Assembly: GCF_000972845.2 (NCBI RefSeq)
Contig: NC_040020.1
Location: forward strand, 224,575 to 288,574
Direction of reading: 5' to 3'
Source of the DNA: Larimichthys crocea
Taxonomy: Eukaryota > Chordata > Actinopteri > Sciaenidae
Length of the DNA stretch: 64,000 bases
Below the pieces are notes generated by a model. That model made no database searches. It saw nothing but the letters and a program-made list of their open reading frames with translations, and was not told the origin of the DNA. Position numbers and translations under genes: made by a program. Shown here piece by piece: positions 12,246 through 23,940 of this stretch (position 1 is its first letter; each line of letters opens with the position of its first letter).

Positions 12246-12508
12246 GTTTGGTTGATTTTTGTTGGTATTTTCCCCAAAAGGTGCAAACTGGAGTTCCTGT
12301 TGTGAAGAACCTGGAATAAGAAATGATTGTGGACATTTGAGACCAGCACACTTAAATCCACCTAGTGATTTACCAACACCCATAGAGCTCACACCACACA
12401 GGTAAATACTGGTGACATATCAGGGGGAATTTGTTTGAATGCAAGAAGTAATTAGTGACCTTGCATGAACAACAGTGGTACACTGGTCTGGTCTTACAGG
12501 GAGCAGAG

Positions 12509-12776
12509 ATGGTGAGGGTTGAAGAGCTGCTTGCTGACACTCTGGAAAATTTGGGACGTGAAGAGCTAAAAAAATTCAAGTGGAAACTGCAGGTCGGAGA
12601 TGGCTTTACCCCAATCAGAAAGTACCGGCTAGATGGGGCGGACTATCTGGAGACAGTAAATGTAATGGTGCAGACACACAACCAGCAGGCTGTGGAGGTG
12701 GCCCAGAAGATTTTAAGCAAGATGGGGAGGTTAGATCTGGTGGAGAAATTGTCAAAAAGATGCTCAGAACCACAAG
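12509..12776 (+). CDS. NLR exon 1: PYRIN domain
   Basis: Encodes 89 residues beginning [15 protein letters not shown], with the PYD core [11 protein letters not shown] and the helix-6 pattern RLDLVEKLS. It ends in phase 1 at donor 'aag|gtaagc'. PYD domains bind other PYDs such as that of ASC, so inflammasome-type signalling is likely for the family. Confidence 0.9.
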
Positions 12777-15700
12777 GTAAGCCATGAACTGTGAAAGGCA
12801 GCATGGTGCCCTTCGTTTTTTTGTTTTGGAAGTCTCATGTATGTGGTTACAAACCAGCGAATGTCCTATGAGGAGCAGCTGGCAGCTACAAGCTATAAAT
12901 GTGGTTGACTGTTTCCTTGAAAACAACAATGGTGACTATCAAAGGTCTTCATTGAAAGAAGAGCCAAAATGGCACTGACTGCTTGCATTGATGCAAAACA
13001 TGTATTTGTTCTTCTCCTTACTGTTTGACTATGTTATGTAGTTTGTTGATCTGATAGATGATGACAGAAAGTTGGGTCATCCAACAATGACTTCCTAGAT
13101 GGTCGTCTGTAGTCGTCAGATTAACAAACATTGGGTTGGGGTTCAAATTTTTAGTAAACTGCTTTAGTACACTGACTTTGCTATGGATGCCATTTTCGTC
13201 CTCACAGGTGACGAGACTCCAGCGCCAGAGCCTCCAGAACAGATCATACTGTACCAACGCAATCTCCAGTCGAACCTCCAGAACAGGTTTAGATGTGCTC
13301 AAGAGGGCATGACGGAGAGGAAGGATGAGCAGTGCCTGAGTGACATCTTCACGGAGCTGTTCATCACAGCCGGGGGGGAAACACACATCTATGAGCAACA
13401 TGAGGTCGTGCAGATTGGGATGATAAAGGGAAGGGTAGCAGAGACGGAGAGGCCAATTCAACCGAGTGACATATTCAAAAGCCCTACTGGAAAACAGAAA
13501 GCCGTAAGAATAGTGCTGACGACTGGAGTTGCAGGAATTGGCAAAACAATCCTTGTAAATAAGTTTGTGCTGGACTGGGCTGAGCAGAGAACGAATCAAG
13601 ATGTGCACCTGATATTCCCCTTCACTTTCCGTGAACTGAATTTGCTAAAGGCAGAAAAGTTTCGTTTGACAGAGCTGATCCACACATGTATCTGGGAAAC
13701 CAAAGACATGCCGGATAAGGAGCTTCAAGACATTTTCATCAAACTTCAGGCATCAGGAAACCGTGATTTTGACAAGAGTGAATTTAAACTTCTGTTTGTG
13801 TTGGACGGACTGGATGAAAGTCGTCTTCAGCTGCACTTAACTCCGAGTGAAAAGCCGCCAGCTGCCTTCGACGTGACAAAGTCAACCACGGTGGATGTGC
13901 TGCTGACTGCCCTCATCAACGGGACGCTGCTTCCCTCTGCTCGCGTCTGGATAACCACGCGGCCTGCAGCAGCCAACCAGATCCCGCGAGACTTTGTCAA
14001 CAGCATAACAGAAGTGAGAGGGTTCACTGATTCGCAGAGGGTGGAGTACTTCCGGAAGAGATTCCCGGATGACAATGAAGCCAGCAGAATTATCCCCCAC
14101 ATCAAGGCATCGCGAAGCCTCTTCATCATGTGCCACATCCCAGTTTTCTGCTGGATCACTGCTACAGTTCTGGAGAACGTTTTAAAGAACAGAAGACAGG
14201 CAGAGCTGCCCAAAACCCTGACGGAGATGTACACCGAATTCCTGCTGTTTCACATCGCCCAGACAGAAGAGAAATGTGGCATAAAAAAGAGCATTGAATA
14301 CATCCAGTCGTTAGCTAAACTAGCTTTTCACCAGCTGATGAAAGACAACCAGATCTTCTATAAGAGAGACCTGAAAGACAGTGGCATTAACCTCCGCGAA
14401 GCCTCACTGTACTGTGGAGTTTTCACGCAGGTCTTTAACGAGGTGCCGAGGTGGAAGAGGGACAACGATAAGGCCGAGATGTTCAGCTTTGTCCACCTGA
14501 GCCTTCAGGAGTATCTGGCTGCCCTTCACGTGGTTATGACGCTCATTAACGACAACAAGAACATCCTGTCTGAGCCAAAGGTAACACTGGAATGTCTGTT
14601 GACGCTTTGCAAGAGAAAGTCTTTAAACGAAGTCCACGAGATTGCACTTGAGAAGGCCTTACAGAGTCCAAAAGGGCACCTGGACTTGTTCCTACGCTTC
14701 CTCTTGGGCCTTTCCCTGCAGACCAATCAGGATCTCCTTCGGCGTCTGTTGAAGGTGACAAAGGAGTTCTCTGAGGACAACCACACGATAATCAGGTCCA
14801 TCAAGAAAAAGATCAAGGAGAACACTGACTCTCCAGAGAGGAGCCTCAATCTGTTCTACTGTCTGAATGAGCTGAAGGATGATTCTCTCGTGGAAGAGAT
14901 CCAACAGTACGTGAATTCAGGGAGTCTTTCCCCAGACAAGCTCTCTCCTGCACATTGGTCAGCTCTGGTCTTCATCTTGCTGTCATCAGAAGAAACGCTG
15001 GAGGTGTTTGACCTAAAGAAATACTCTGCATCCGAGGAGGGTCTACTGAGGCTGCTGCCGGTGGTCAAGGCCTCCAACAAAGTGCTGTATGTGCACAGAA
15101 AACTGTCTTAACTGTATCAAATACAGATACGTTTACTCGTTTATATTCTGTTTCTATCATTTCTCAGGCTGAGTAACTGTAATCTGTCGGAGGACATCTG
15201 TGAAGCTCTGGCCTCCGTTCTCAAATCTCAATCTTCACAAGTGAAAGAGCTGGACCTGAGCGACAACGACCTGTACGATTCAGGCGTGAAGCTGCTGTCT
15301 GCTGGACTGGAGGATCCACATTGTACCTTACAGAGTCTCAGGTAAGGATGCATTCATTTGTTCATCTGATGAACAATGCTCATGCCCCTTCTGCTACATG
15401 CTAATTCACGTTCCACTTTGTAAACTGTATGTGTTTGTGTGCAGGTTGTCAGGCTGCATGGTAACAAAGGAAGGCTGTACCTCTTTGGCCTCAGCTCTGG
15501 AGTCCAACCCTTCCCACCTGAGAGAGCTCGACCTGAGCTACAATCATCCAGGAGACTCTGGAGTGAAGCTGCTGACTGCTGGACGCAACAATCCACAGTG
15601 GGAACTGAAAAATCTCAAGTATGAACCGACGAAGACAAATCTGTCACACTGATGAAGACTGCTGTTAAATAGAGATTTTAATGAATGGAAAATACCTCCA

Positions 15701-16915
15701 TTGAGAAGGTAATGATGGATTATTTTGTTCCTTCCATTAGCCTTGAGTACAGCGGAGCGCAAAGACTGAAACATGGCCTGAAGAAATGTAAGTCCAATAG
15801 GACACCACCCATCCTATAGCACATAAAATACTGTGGCAGAAAGGTCATTAACAACTCGAAGCTACAGCATATATCTGCTATAATAACTGTCTGTCAGTCA
15901 GCTGTCAATGAGTGCTAACCTTTTAAAACAGCATGAGATGACAGAGATCCTAATTGGCCGAGTCCTCTGGGCCTAAAGAGCAGCAATGTCAGTCAAAGTA
16001 ATACATGTCTACTAAAGGATCAAACACTACCCGTAACCCTACAAGACCAGACGTGTATTCAGACAAAAAATGGACAAAATTGGACAGTGGATCGATCAAA
16101 CATGTGTGATTACCTGGCAAAAAGACATATAGTACGACTAAAAGTCAGGCCCAGATTTACTCTTTATCTCAGATTTAGAGGCTGCTGAGCGTGGTTACAT
16201 TCCCTGCTTGCCCAGCTCCTGTTCTGGCATGACACTTGCTCCGCTCCCTGTAGATCACAGAAGAGTTGAACTGTTGCCTTTAAATAGTTACATTGCATGT
16301 GTTGAATGATAAACTGTGTTTTGTCCATCAGATGTCTGTGAACTCACGCTGGATGAAAACACGGCACACGAACACCTCAAACTGTCAACTGACAACTGCA
16401 CGAAGGTGACGGCCGTAAAAGAGGCGCAGCCACGCCGCGATCACCCAGAGAGGTTCAACTACTGGCTCCAGGTGCTGTGTAGCAACGGTCTGACCGGTCG
16501 CTGTTACTGGGAGGTCGAGTGGGAGGGCAGGGTTTATGTAGCGGTGACGTACAGAGGGATCAGACGGAAAGGAGAGGGAGCCGACGGCTGCCTCGGAGCG
16601 AACGACCACTCCTGGTTGCTGCTCTGTGATGATGATGGATACACTTTCCGACATGACGACAGAGCGACGTCCATTCATCTCCCGTCATCTCCTGCATCCA
16701 ACAGACTGGCAGTGTTCCTGGACTTTCCTGCTGGCACTCTGTCCTTCTACAAACTGACCTCTGATGCTCTGGTTCTCCTCCACACCTGCCAGTCCACATT
16801 CACTGAGCCTCTTTACCCCGCGTTTGGGTTTGGGTTTGAGTCTGGAGTTGATTGCTTTGACTCGTCTGTGTCCATATGTGAAGTGGAGGATGACATGTTC
16901 TCCTCCCGCTGTTGA
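12509..16915 (+). CDS. PYD-FISNA-NACHT-LRR-B30.2 NLR receptor (teleost NLR-C type), six coding exons
   Basis: Predicted cytosolic innate immune receptor. Joining 12509-12776, 13208-15086, 15168-15341, 15445-15618, 15741-15787 and 16332-16915 gives 3,126 nt with no stop before the terminal TGA: 1,041 residues. All introns are GT-AG and every split codon joins cleanly. Order: PYRIN domain 1-89; FISNA about 102-170; NACHT with P-loop GVAGIGKT at 196-203 and Walker [11 protein letters not shown] at 284-293; winged-helix region with [13 protein letters not shown] at 517-529; two LRR exons of the standard 174 nt; a short linker exon; PRY-SPRY. PYD and NACHT drive nucleotide-dependent assembly; LRR and B30.2 probably sense ligand. 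The ATG at 12,509 follows a likely acceptor (AG 12,498-12,499), so an untranslated first exon should lie upstream; a start at 12,455 would add 18 residues. Family is certain, the individual orthologue unknown. Confidence 0.93.
13208..15086 (+). CDS. NLR exon 2: FISNA and NACHT
   Basis: The large 1,879-nt exon typical of these genes. Acceptor 'cctcacag|gtgac' completes a Gly codon. FISNA shows '[13 protein letters not shown]' and 'EQHEVVQIG'. The NACHT has an intact P-loop lysine and acidic Walker B. The donor is ct|gtatgtg. If not spliced there, the frame stops at 15,111 after eight extra residues, giving a form without LRR and B30.2. Confidence 0.93.
15168..15341 (+). CDS. NLR exon 3: LRR
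   Basis: Exactly 174 nt, phase 2 at both ends, coding for [18 protein letters not shown] followed by [18 protein letters not shown]: two ribonuclease-inhibitor-type repeats. Acceptor 'ttctcag', donor 'cag|gtaagg'. Confidence 0.93.
15445..15618 (+). CDS. NLR exon 4: LRR
   Basis: A second 174-nt, phase-2 LRR exon: [18 protein letters not shown] and [18 protein letters not shown]. Near its end the usual GLEDPHC is replaced by GRNNPQW, so this repeat is somewhat diverged. Donor 'caa|gtatga'. Confidence 0.9.
15741..15787 (+). CDS. NLR exon 5: linker before B30.2
   Basis: A 47-nt exon coding for [16 protein letters not shown], the short conserved linker that joins LRR to PRY in fish NLRs (typically -VDHGGE-RLKPGLRKY). 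Acceptor 'ttccattag', donor 'aat|gtaagt'. The intron after it holds a dispersed-repeat fragment (16,172-16,260). Confidence 0.85.
16172..16260 (-). repeat. dispersed 'MAEEKR' family fragment inside NLR intron 5
   Basis: Shares 'gcccagctcctgttctggca' with 6,925 and the 'gaggctgctgag' theme with the complement of 42,318-42,336. Not exonic. Confidence 0.65.
16332..16915 (+). CDS. NLR exon 6: PRY-SPRY (B30.2)
   Basis: Encodes residues 848-1041. B30.2 landmarks are all present: LTLDENTAH (PRY), [10 protein letters not shown] (SPRY start), [19 protein letters not shown] and [12 protein letters not shown] stop at 16,913-16,915. The domain normally binds protein or microbial ligands and varies fast between paralogues. 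Confidence 0.93.
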
Positions 16916-17285
16916 CTGTTGAGTTCACTCTGTTGAAACTCCAGAAAACGTGATCTATATTTCCGGTTATTAATGTGAAATTAAACTACCTACAAACACG
17001 TTTTCCGTGTTTTTGAAACACTGGGAACGACTTTAAGACGACGGAGTGTTGAAATAATTGTCCACTGAAATTCTTTGAGCATCAATCAGTTTTTTTGGAT
17101 GTTGTTGATATCGGTCTTGCATTTTTGGCTTTGCACAATGTTCCTGAGCCCACGCAGTAATATTTTTCATGCTGCCGGATGGGTCGATGGTCACGGACAT
17201 TCATCGCTGCTGAGATTTCTCTGGATTCTTCGTTGGACTGTTTGTTGTTGTAGTTGTGAACGTTGCCCATCATGTACCTGTTACC

Positions 17286-17373
17286 AATAAAACCTGCATA
17301 ATGATCCGAACAGGCGTTTTTTTAGGCATCCTATTCACAACGACTGTATGTTTACGAAAAAAAGAACAATAAA
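17286..17373 (+). terminator. candidate polyadenylation signals of the NLR gene
   Basis: AATAAA at 17,286-17,291 and again at 17,368-17,373, about 370 and 450 nt after the stop codon. This is a reasonable 3' UTR length. Which one is used cannot be told from sequence. Confidence 0.5.
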
Positions 17374-17524
17374 GCTGATCAGTCTGAACATTAAACATCT
17401 TGTCTGTATTCAAGATTTAAAAAAAAGATTTGCAAATCATTGAATTGTGATTTTACAGCCGTTGAACCCAGCATCTCGACAACCGGGAAGAAGAAGAGGA
17501 GGTTTAAAGGGAATACTGACAGGG

Positions 17525-17592
17525 AGCGGAGCTGGTGTCGTGCTAGAACCGGAGCCGGCAGCTCAGCAGCCTCTATGGACTTAATGACGGAA
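17525..17592 (+). repeat. dispersed 'MAEEKR' family fragment
   Basis: 'gtgctagaaccggagcc' and 'ctcagcagcctctatggac' match 42,281-42,341, with a deletion between them. Confidence 0.7.
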
Positions 17593-17599
17593 GAAATAA

Positions 17600-18350
17600 T
17601 GTAATCAGAACAAATACTCGAGTACAGCTGAACATAGTAAGTTCTGCTTTAATATATTCTTGAACAGATAAACTCTGATGTTTTGAAACTCAGCCCGTCT
17701 TTTTGTATAAAGTTGGATTGGGAGCGTCCGTAATACTGACGCCGGAGACCTGGTTACAGTAATACAGCTCAGATTCAGCTGGAGAAACTGGATTATTTGG
17801 TTGTATAAACCTTTAACCAGGTTTAAAAAGGCTTTAACAAATGTGTGAAAGCCTCGTGCACGTTTACTTTGCTCCTGCATCCCCCAGATTCACACACACA
17901 GCCATCCTGTGCTGGTAATCCAAACTGTGGAGATCCGCTGGTGTGTGTTTGCTTTATTATCTGTGTGTCTCTCTCTCTGTGTGTGTTTATGTGTGTGTGT
18001 GCTCCAGGGTAAATAGTGTCTAATTTGTACTGTGACTCTGCAGCCTTCAAATCTATTTTCTCTCAATGTCACAGACTCTGTATGTGTGTGTGTGTGTGTG
18101 TTCAGGGTTTCATGTCAGGTTATAATCCTGTCAGGCTTAGAAACCTAAAGTGACATGAACAAGAGAGAGAGAGAGAGATGAATGACAGGCTCGCTCGCTC
18201 TCTTTCTCTCTGGGGTAACCATGGTAACAGGGCTGTCTGTCATCGCGGCTGCAGGTTGGAAAACCGGCTGACTTTGTGCCCCTGAGCAAAGTTTGAGTCT
18301 CGAGGGGCAAAGAGAGAGAGAGAGAGAGAGTCTTTTCTGAATGCTGTGAA
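17600..18350. other. unassigned sequence with short simple repeats
   Basis: No gene found. Short (GT)n at about 18,080-18,100 and (GA)n at about 18,165-18,177 and 18,309-18,330. Confidence 0.5.
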
Positions 18351-18354
18351 ATCG

Positions 18355-18895
18355 CAGAAACATCAAACTAAACACTGAAACTGTCAGAAAATATCAAAGT
18401 AAAGACTCGAAAACTGACAAAATATCAAACAAAAGACTAAAAGAGACAAAAATCTGTCTAAAGTCTAAAGACAACTGAGAGGAATATCAAACTAAAGACT
18501 CAAAATCAGACACATAAATCTGTCCGAGGACTAAATCTTTACACCTGACAGGAAATATCAAAGTAAAGACTCAGAAACTGACAAAATGTCAAACTTAAGA
18601 CTTTCAAACTGTCATAAACATTAAAAATAAGACTTAAAACTGACAGAAATATCAAACAAAAGACCCAAAAACAGACACATGAATCAATCTGAGGATACTC
18701 ATGATGAATGACAAACAAAACAACACAATCGAGACTCTAAACCTGACAGAAATATTAAATCAAACACAAAATAAACTAATGAATAAAACTGAACAAAATG
18801 TCAAACAAAAGACTAAAACAAAAAAACAGCACAATACAGAGAAACATCAAACTAAAAGTCTGAAACAGACAATAATCATCCTAAAGGCTAAAAAC
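18355..18895. repeat. degenerate A-rich minisatellite
   Basis: Variants of 'atcaaactaaagactcaaaa' and 'ctgacagaaat' alternate with a period of about 35-45 bp. The 66-codon frame here is low-complexity Asn/Lys/Gln and not a gene. Confidence 0.7.
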
Positions 18896-18897
18896 TG

Positions 18898-19078
18898 CTG
18901 AGGGCGGCCTCAGCGTGTCATCGAGCCGCTCTTTAAGGACCGCCCACAAAATCCTGAGACTGAAAAACAGTTTGAACCTCTAACTCCACATTTCAGTGAC
19001 AAATCATTCAAAGTCTTTTCACGTGTTTTCAGCAACTATTGTCCAACATGTTTAATGTGTTTGGAAAGAAATCTCAGA
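18898..19078 (+). repeat. duplicated segment, copy 1
   Basis: 'ggcctcagcgtgtcatcgag' and 'aaggaccgcccacaaaatcc' recur at 28,047-28,095 in the same orientation, followed in both by 'ctccacatttcagt' and 'ttaatgtgtttggaaagaa'. The copies differ by small indels. Confidence 0.8.
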
Positions 19079-19084
19079 ATTGAC

Positions 19085-19340
19085 TTTAAAAGAGACCCAA
19101 TGTAAAAATAGACAAACTAAAATGACAAAATGTCAAAACTGACACATCAAATTTAAAACTGGCACAAATCATCTAAATTAAAACTTTAAACCTGACAAAT
19201 AAACTTTAAAAATACACAAAATAACAAACTAACGACTTTAAAACCAGCGGAAATATCAATGTAAGGACTTTAAAGGGACAAAATATAAAAGTAGTCTGAC
19301 AGGAACGTCAAAGTGAGGGCCGTAAAACCTCAAATAAAAT
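19085..19340. repeat. continuation of degenerate A-rich minisatellite
   Basis: Same 'aaact-acaaaatgtcaaa' theme as 18,355-18,895, so the duplicated segment appears to sit inside the older array. Confidence 0.55.
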
Positions 19341-19429
19341 GGAAATAAAGAATAAAATAATAATAAATGTGGTCAGAAGCGATCAGGATGATCGACACGA
19401 GCGTGAGTCGAGTTACAGACCTCTCTGCT

Positions 19430-19513
19430 CTCCGTGTCTCTAATGAGAAGTTTCAGTCTCAGTGTTACGATGAAAGATTTGAGAGACCGAAAATGAAACC
19501 TTCTATTCTCCTG

Positions 19514-19555
<42 letters not shown>

Positions 19556-19684
19556 CAGATATTACCATATCAATGCTTTCCTTCTGATGGCTTCCTCCCA
19601 CCTTCTTCTCTCCGTTTCTGTTGGGACGTAATTGTGGCTGATTATCAGCGGAGCACTGCTATCAACACACAACTATACACACAA

Positions 19685-19720
<36 letters not shown>

Positions 19721-19722
19721 AC
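19430..19722 (+). repeat. duplicated segment carrying (GT)n and (CA)n, copy 1
   Basis: The stretch 'aaaatgaaaccttctattct', (GT)n at 19,516-19,554, 'gacagatattaccatatcaa', 'ctgattatcag' and (CA)n at 19,683-19,720 matches the reverse complement of 46,447-46,745. Both copies have a microsatellite at each of the two matching positions. Confidence 0.85.
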
Positions 19723-19739
19723 GGGGCATGTGAATCAGA

Positions 19740-22270
19740 GCAGGTAAATGTTGAAGCAGCAGAGAAATTCGTCTGTCGAGGACAGAACAGAATAAATCAC
19801 TTCACTGAATAGAGAAACCTGGAAGAGGGAAACAAACGCCGAGCTGCAGCAGCTGATTGTTTCGCCCACACGGGGGCGGCGGCGGCTCGACTCCGCGTCT
19901 AATCGTCACGGTGATCAATGTGGAAGCTCCATGTTTGGTCTCCACCGGCTCCTCTTCAGCTGCTAAACGTTCCACTTTCTTCAGTGGATGCTCACGGGGT
20001 CAAACATACGGACATAGTGTTAAATCTTAGACTGTTACGAGGACGCTGACTCCTTCTTTTCTCGAGATACAGAGCTTGTGTTTAGGAGTCTGATCGTTAC
20101 TATGGAAACCGAGGTCAGAGGACACTCCCTCGACACAACAGGTAGGTAGGTTATAACTGACTACCCCTGCTCTACAGGGTTGGGTCACCACCAGGGGTAA
20201 ACAGAGAGTCGTAGTGTCTCTGTCCTGAGCCGGAGAGGACGGATTCATCAGAACTGAGGCGCCATCGTGTCGTGACATGTGATACGTCCGGCCTAGAGGA
20301 ACCGAACACAACAAGAAGAGGACGCTCCACTCTTTCCAAGGCCACAGAGCTGCTGTCCAACCAAAGATCATCATTCAGGGTCAGCATGGACCAAAACAAC
20401 AGACAGAACAATCTGACTGAAAACTAACCAACAAAGAAAACTAATTACAGGTTTCTAACCTGCCTCCCTATGAAGTGAACAGGAGAAAAAGGGATAAACC
20501 AAAAGATCTACTCACCCCAACAAACACCTGGACTGCTCAGCAGACAAAAGACAACAAACAAGCATCAAGCACAAGTAGCACCACCCACAGGCAGGGAGGA
20601 ACAATAGCACAGAAAAATCTCACACATCAAGACCAAAATATACTGAACTATGACCCCGGGTCATAACACATGACAAATCCTCCGTGATCGAGCTTTGATG
20701 AACCTTTCAGGATGAGACGTCTCGGACTCCACCCGTGTCTGCTGTCGTGCACAGTCCAGCTTTTTTTATCTCTGCAAACGAAGCGCTGTAAGAACAAATA
20801 TGCAACATCTGGTTAGGCTTTTGAAATAAAGATCAACGTTGTGAAGCGGCACAAAGGTTAAAGATTGTAAGTTTCAGCCTCTCTCCATCTTTGGCGTCAT
20901 GTTTAAACTTTAGAGGACACAGCTGACCGGCCAAACGTTCCCGAAGAAGATCCAAAGAGGAAAAATGATGGCGCTGATGTCAGGACAGAGACAGCTACAC
21001 TATGTTTGGAGCTTTGTCTCTTCTTGCATAGCGTCTCTCAACAAAACAATGTATTTGTGTGAAGCTCTGCACAAACTGTGGCAGCTCATTTCCTTATTTA
21101 AACACTTGAAAACGTCTTTTTCACGCTTTTGTTCTGTAATTAGACTTTAACGGTTGTCGACTGCGATACATGAACGTTATGTAAGTGTTGTCACATGATG
21201 CTGTTGTCGAAGATTCAAAGTTCTGCACTTCACTAGATTCACTGTTAAAACATCCTGACAGTCTGTAGACATGTATATTTATACACACACACACAACATA
21301 CAGACGTGTGATCGCGTGGCAGTGAATAATTATGCGTGTAAGTGACATTAAGCCTTAAGGCTGCCAATGAATATTCATCTGATTAATCTCCGGGAAGAGA
21401 GACGGAAGGTAGAGCTCGTTATGTTGTATAAATTATTCAGAGTCATAAATAATATTTACACCTCTAAAAACAACTTTTTCTGACACCAGGAGAAGAAATT
21501 AAAGACGTTTTTGTCTAATTTAAGTCGTTTTGTGTCTCTATGTTGCTGTTTTGTATCTTTGTAGTTGTCGAGCATCTCTCCGTAATGTTTCGTGTCTCCT
21601 TTTTTGTGCTTTCTTGGACTGAACTTTATGTTTTTTCTCACAAATCGCAGAGACTCTTAAAGGACAGGAACATTAAAAGACGAACCGTTCGCGTTGACGT
21701 TTCAGACGATGTAGTGTTCTCGACTTTGTGGCAGGTTTGGTGAGAGCTCTTTCCTGCTGCAGCATGGCAGTGCCCCTGTGCACGAAGGCAGGTCCATAAA
21801 GAAATGTTTTCCTCAGCTCGCTGTGGAGGAACCTGACAGGCTCGCACACAGAGCTCCGACCTCTGACCGCTCATGTTCTTGTGTCTGAATGGGAGAAAAT
21901 CCCTGCTTGAGAATCTGTGGAGTCGAGGCAGCAGATTAATGCTCGTGGTCTTGGAATGACATGTTCAGCAATCACATGTGAAGGTAATGCTCAGCCTGTG
22001 GAAGCCTTCAGAGGAGCCTCAGACCTCGGACTTTGTATGGTGAGGAGCATTTTCTACAAACACTCACCTCGGATTTTGGAACTGACACCAGAACAGAAAA
22101 TGTTCTTTTTAGAATATATCTGAAGTAGAATATCTACAAGGCTGTTGAAGTAAATCCACCGTGTCTCACCTCGTCTTTGCTGTAAATATATGTAGTGTCA
22201 ACATGTGTGTGTGGCTGCAGAGTGTGTCAATTAAGATAATTGGCTTCGGTAGAATTCACAACTTTGCAGA
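19740..22270. other. unassigned sequence
   Basis: No supportable exon. The 115-codon - frame (20,027-20,374) and the other short frames show no domain. 20,160-20,680 reads like a decayed repeat but I cannot name it. Confidence 0.4.
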
Positions 22271-22277
22271 AAACGTT

Positions 22278-22560
22278 GCTCGACCAATCACGCGTCTCCA
22301 CCAATCAGCATGTTCTGCACTAACGAGGCTCGTTATGAAGACTCTCTAATAGACCACACGTGAGTTAGACGACAAAGTTTTCTGCTTTAAATATCAATTA
22401 GCCTGGGTCACGTGATTGGTCCAAGTCACATCAGTCTAATTAGCGAGAGGTCAGACCCTCATCCGTCCGTCAGGGTTTTTAATTTCTGATTTCTGTTTCT
22501 CTCAGCCAATCAGAGCCTCCGCTCGGCTCTCCTCACGTTGGAACGTCGCCACCAATCACA
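22278..22560. promoter_or_regulatory. cluster of CCAAT/ATTGG motifs
   Basis: Five CCAAT or ATTGG pentamers with good NF-Y-like context (such as 'gaccaatcacg', 'caccaatcagc', 'gccaatcagag') lie within 280 bp. No TATA box, CpG island or downstream exon was found, so regulatory function is only a possibility. Confidence 0.25.
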
Positions 22561-22587
22561 GAGCAGATCTGTCAACGTAATGGACTC

Positions 22588-22589
22588 TG

Positions 22590-22628
<39 letters not shown>

Positions 22629-22677
22629 TTTCTTTCATATTTCCACTGCAGCTCACTTCATATGTCACAGTTAGAAC

Positions 22678-22726
<49 letters not shown>

Positions 22727-22825
22727 ATGAATTATCTAAAGAAAAACTCTCGTCTGGTGTGAAAGAATAAAACAAACTTCACACTTCTGAGGGGAGTCCA
22801 TTTCAAACACACACACACACACACA

Positions 22826-22874
<49 letters not shown>

Positions 22875-23032
22875 TAGAGGCTGTGCAGAGGAAACATCAT
22901 TTGTTCAATATTCCATTACGTTCTCGTTTGAGGCGACGGGCTCATTTATCCTCATCAGGAGAGAGAAACAGGATATTGTGCATTAACTCCATCAGTGTAA
23001 CGAGGTGGAGCCTTTATATAAAGTTTATGATG

Positions 23033-23081
<49 letters not shown>
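22588..23081. repeat. cluster of four (CA/GT)n tracts
   Basis: (GT)n 22,588-22,626, (CA)n 22,681-22,724, interrupted (CA)n 22,808-22,871 and (GT)n 23,034-23,081. Tracts alternate in strand, so GT and CA arms could pair. Confidence 0.95.
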
Positions 23082-23084
<3 letters not shown>

Positions 23085-23169
23085 GCGGAGTCCGCCTCAT
23101 GAACACGTGCGTAGCTTTCCCAGCAGCCACTGGGGGGCTCTGTCCATCTGTCCATCAACACAAACAGCT

Positions 23170-23740
23170 TTCTGCCTCCTTCCCTACCTCCTCACTTCCT
23201 TCCCTACCTCCTCATTTCCTTCTGTCCTTTTTGCTTCCTCGTTTTCTTTCACATCTATATATTCTATTTTATTTCCTTTCCTTACTTTCTTCCTCCTTTC
23301 CTCCTTCTTTTGTTTCCTACTTCGTCTCCTCCTTCCTTTACTTGTTTCCTCTCGTCTCCTTTTTCTCATTTTCTGTCAGCAGTACCTACTCCCTTGCTTC
23401 CTTTCCTTCTTTGTTCCTCCTTCTCTCTCTTCTTTCTCTGCTTCCTCGTACCTCCTCATATTTCCACCTCCATATGTCTATTCCTCTCCTCCTCGTTATC
23501 GCTCCTTCTCTACCTTCTCTACCTTCTCGTGGTGTAATAATCTTCCACCCTTTGACCTTTCCTCCTCGTTCCCTCATTTCCTCCTCCTGCTTTCTCCTTT
23601 CCTTAATTATCTTTTACTCTTGTCCTAATTTATTTCCTTCCTTGCCTCCTCCTCTTCGTCCTGATCCATTTTTTTTTTGCTGTGTGATTCCTCCTCCTCC
23701 TCCTCCTCCTCCTCCTCCTCCCCTCTCTTTCTGTCCGATT
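23170..23740. repeat. polypyrimidine (C/T-rich) tract
   Basis: Nearly continuous CT-rich sequence with 'ttcctccttc' words, ending in a (TCC)n run at about 23,690-23,720. The long Ser/Leu/Phe/Pro-rich frames across it (286 and 173 codons) are compositional artefacts. Confidence 0.85.
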
Positions 23741-23940
23741 TAAAAATTGGACTTGAGCAGACAGATGAATGTTGTGAACAGATGGGTGGGCCTAGTTTCA
23801 CGCTTCTCTCCCTCCTTTAATCGATCTTCTCCGTCCCCTCTCAGAAACCAATCATCCATTCATCAGTCTCTGTAGAACAAGCGAGCAGGAGAGGCGACAG
23901 AAAGTGTCCTGAACCTTCTCTGGAAGACTTTAGATCCCTG

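Noticed and set aside
13018..14234. 196- and 135-codon - strand frames under the NLR NACHT exon
   Set aside because: Antisense shadows of a clear coding exon.
20160..20680. Possible LTR
   Set aside because: No TG...CA ends with a target duplication, primer-binding site or second copy in the window.
22883..23743. 286-codon + frame
   Set aside because: Made of a (GT)n tract and a pyrimidine-rich block; Ser/Leu/Phe/Pro composition with no domain.
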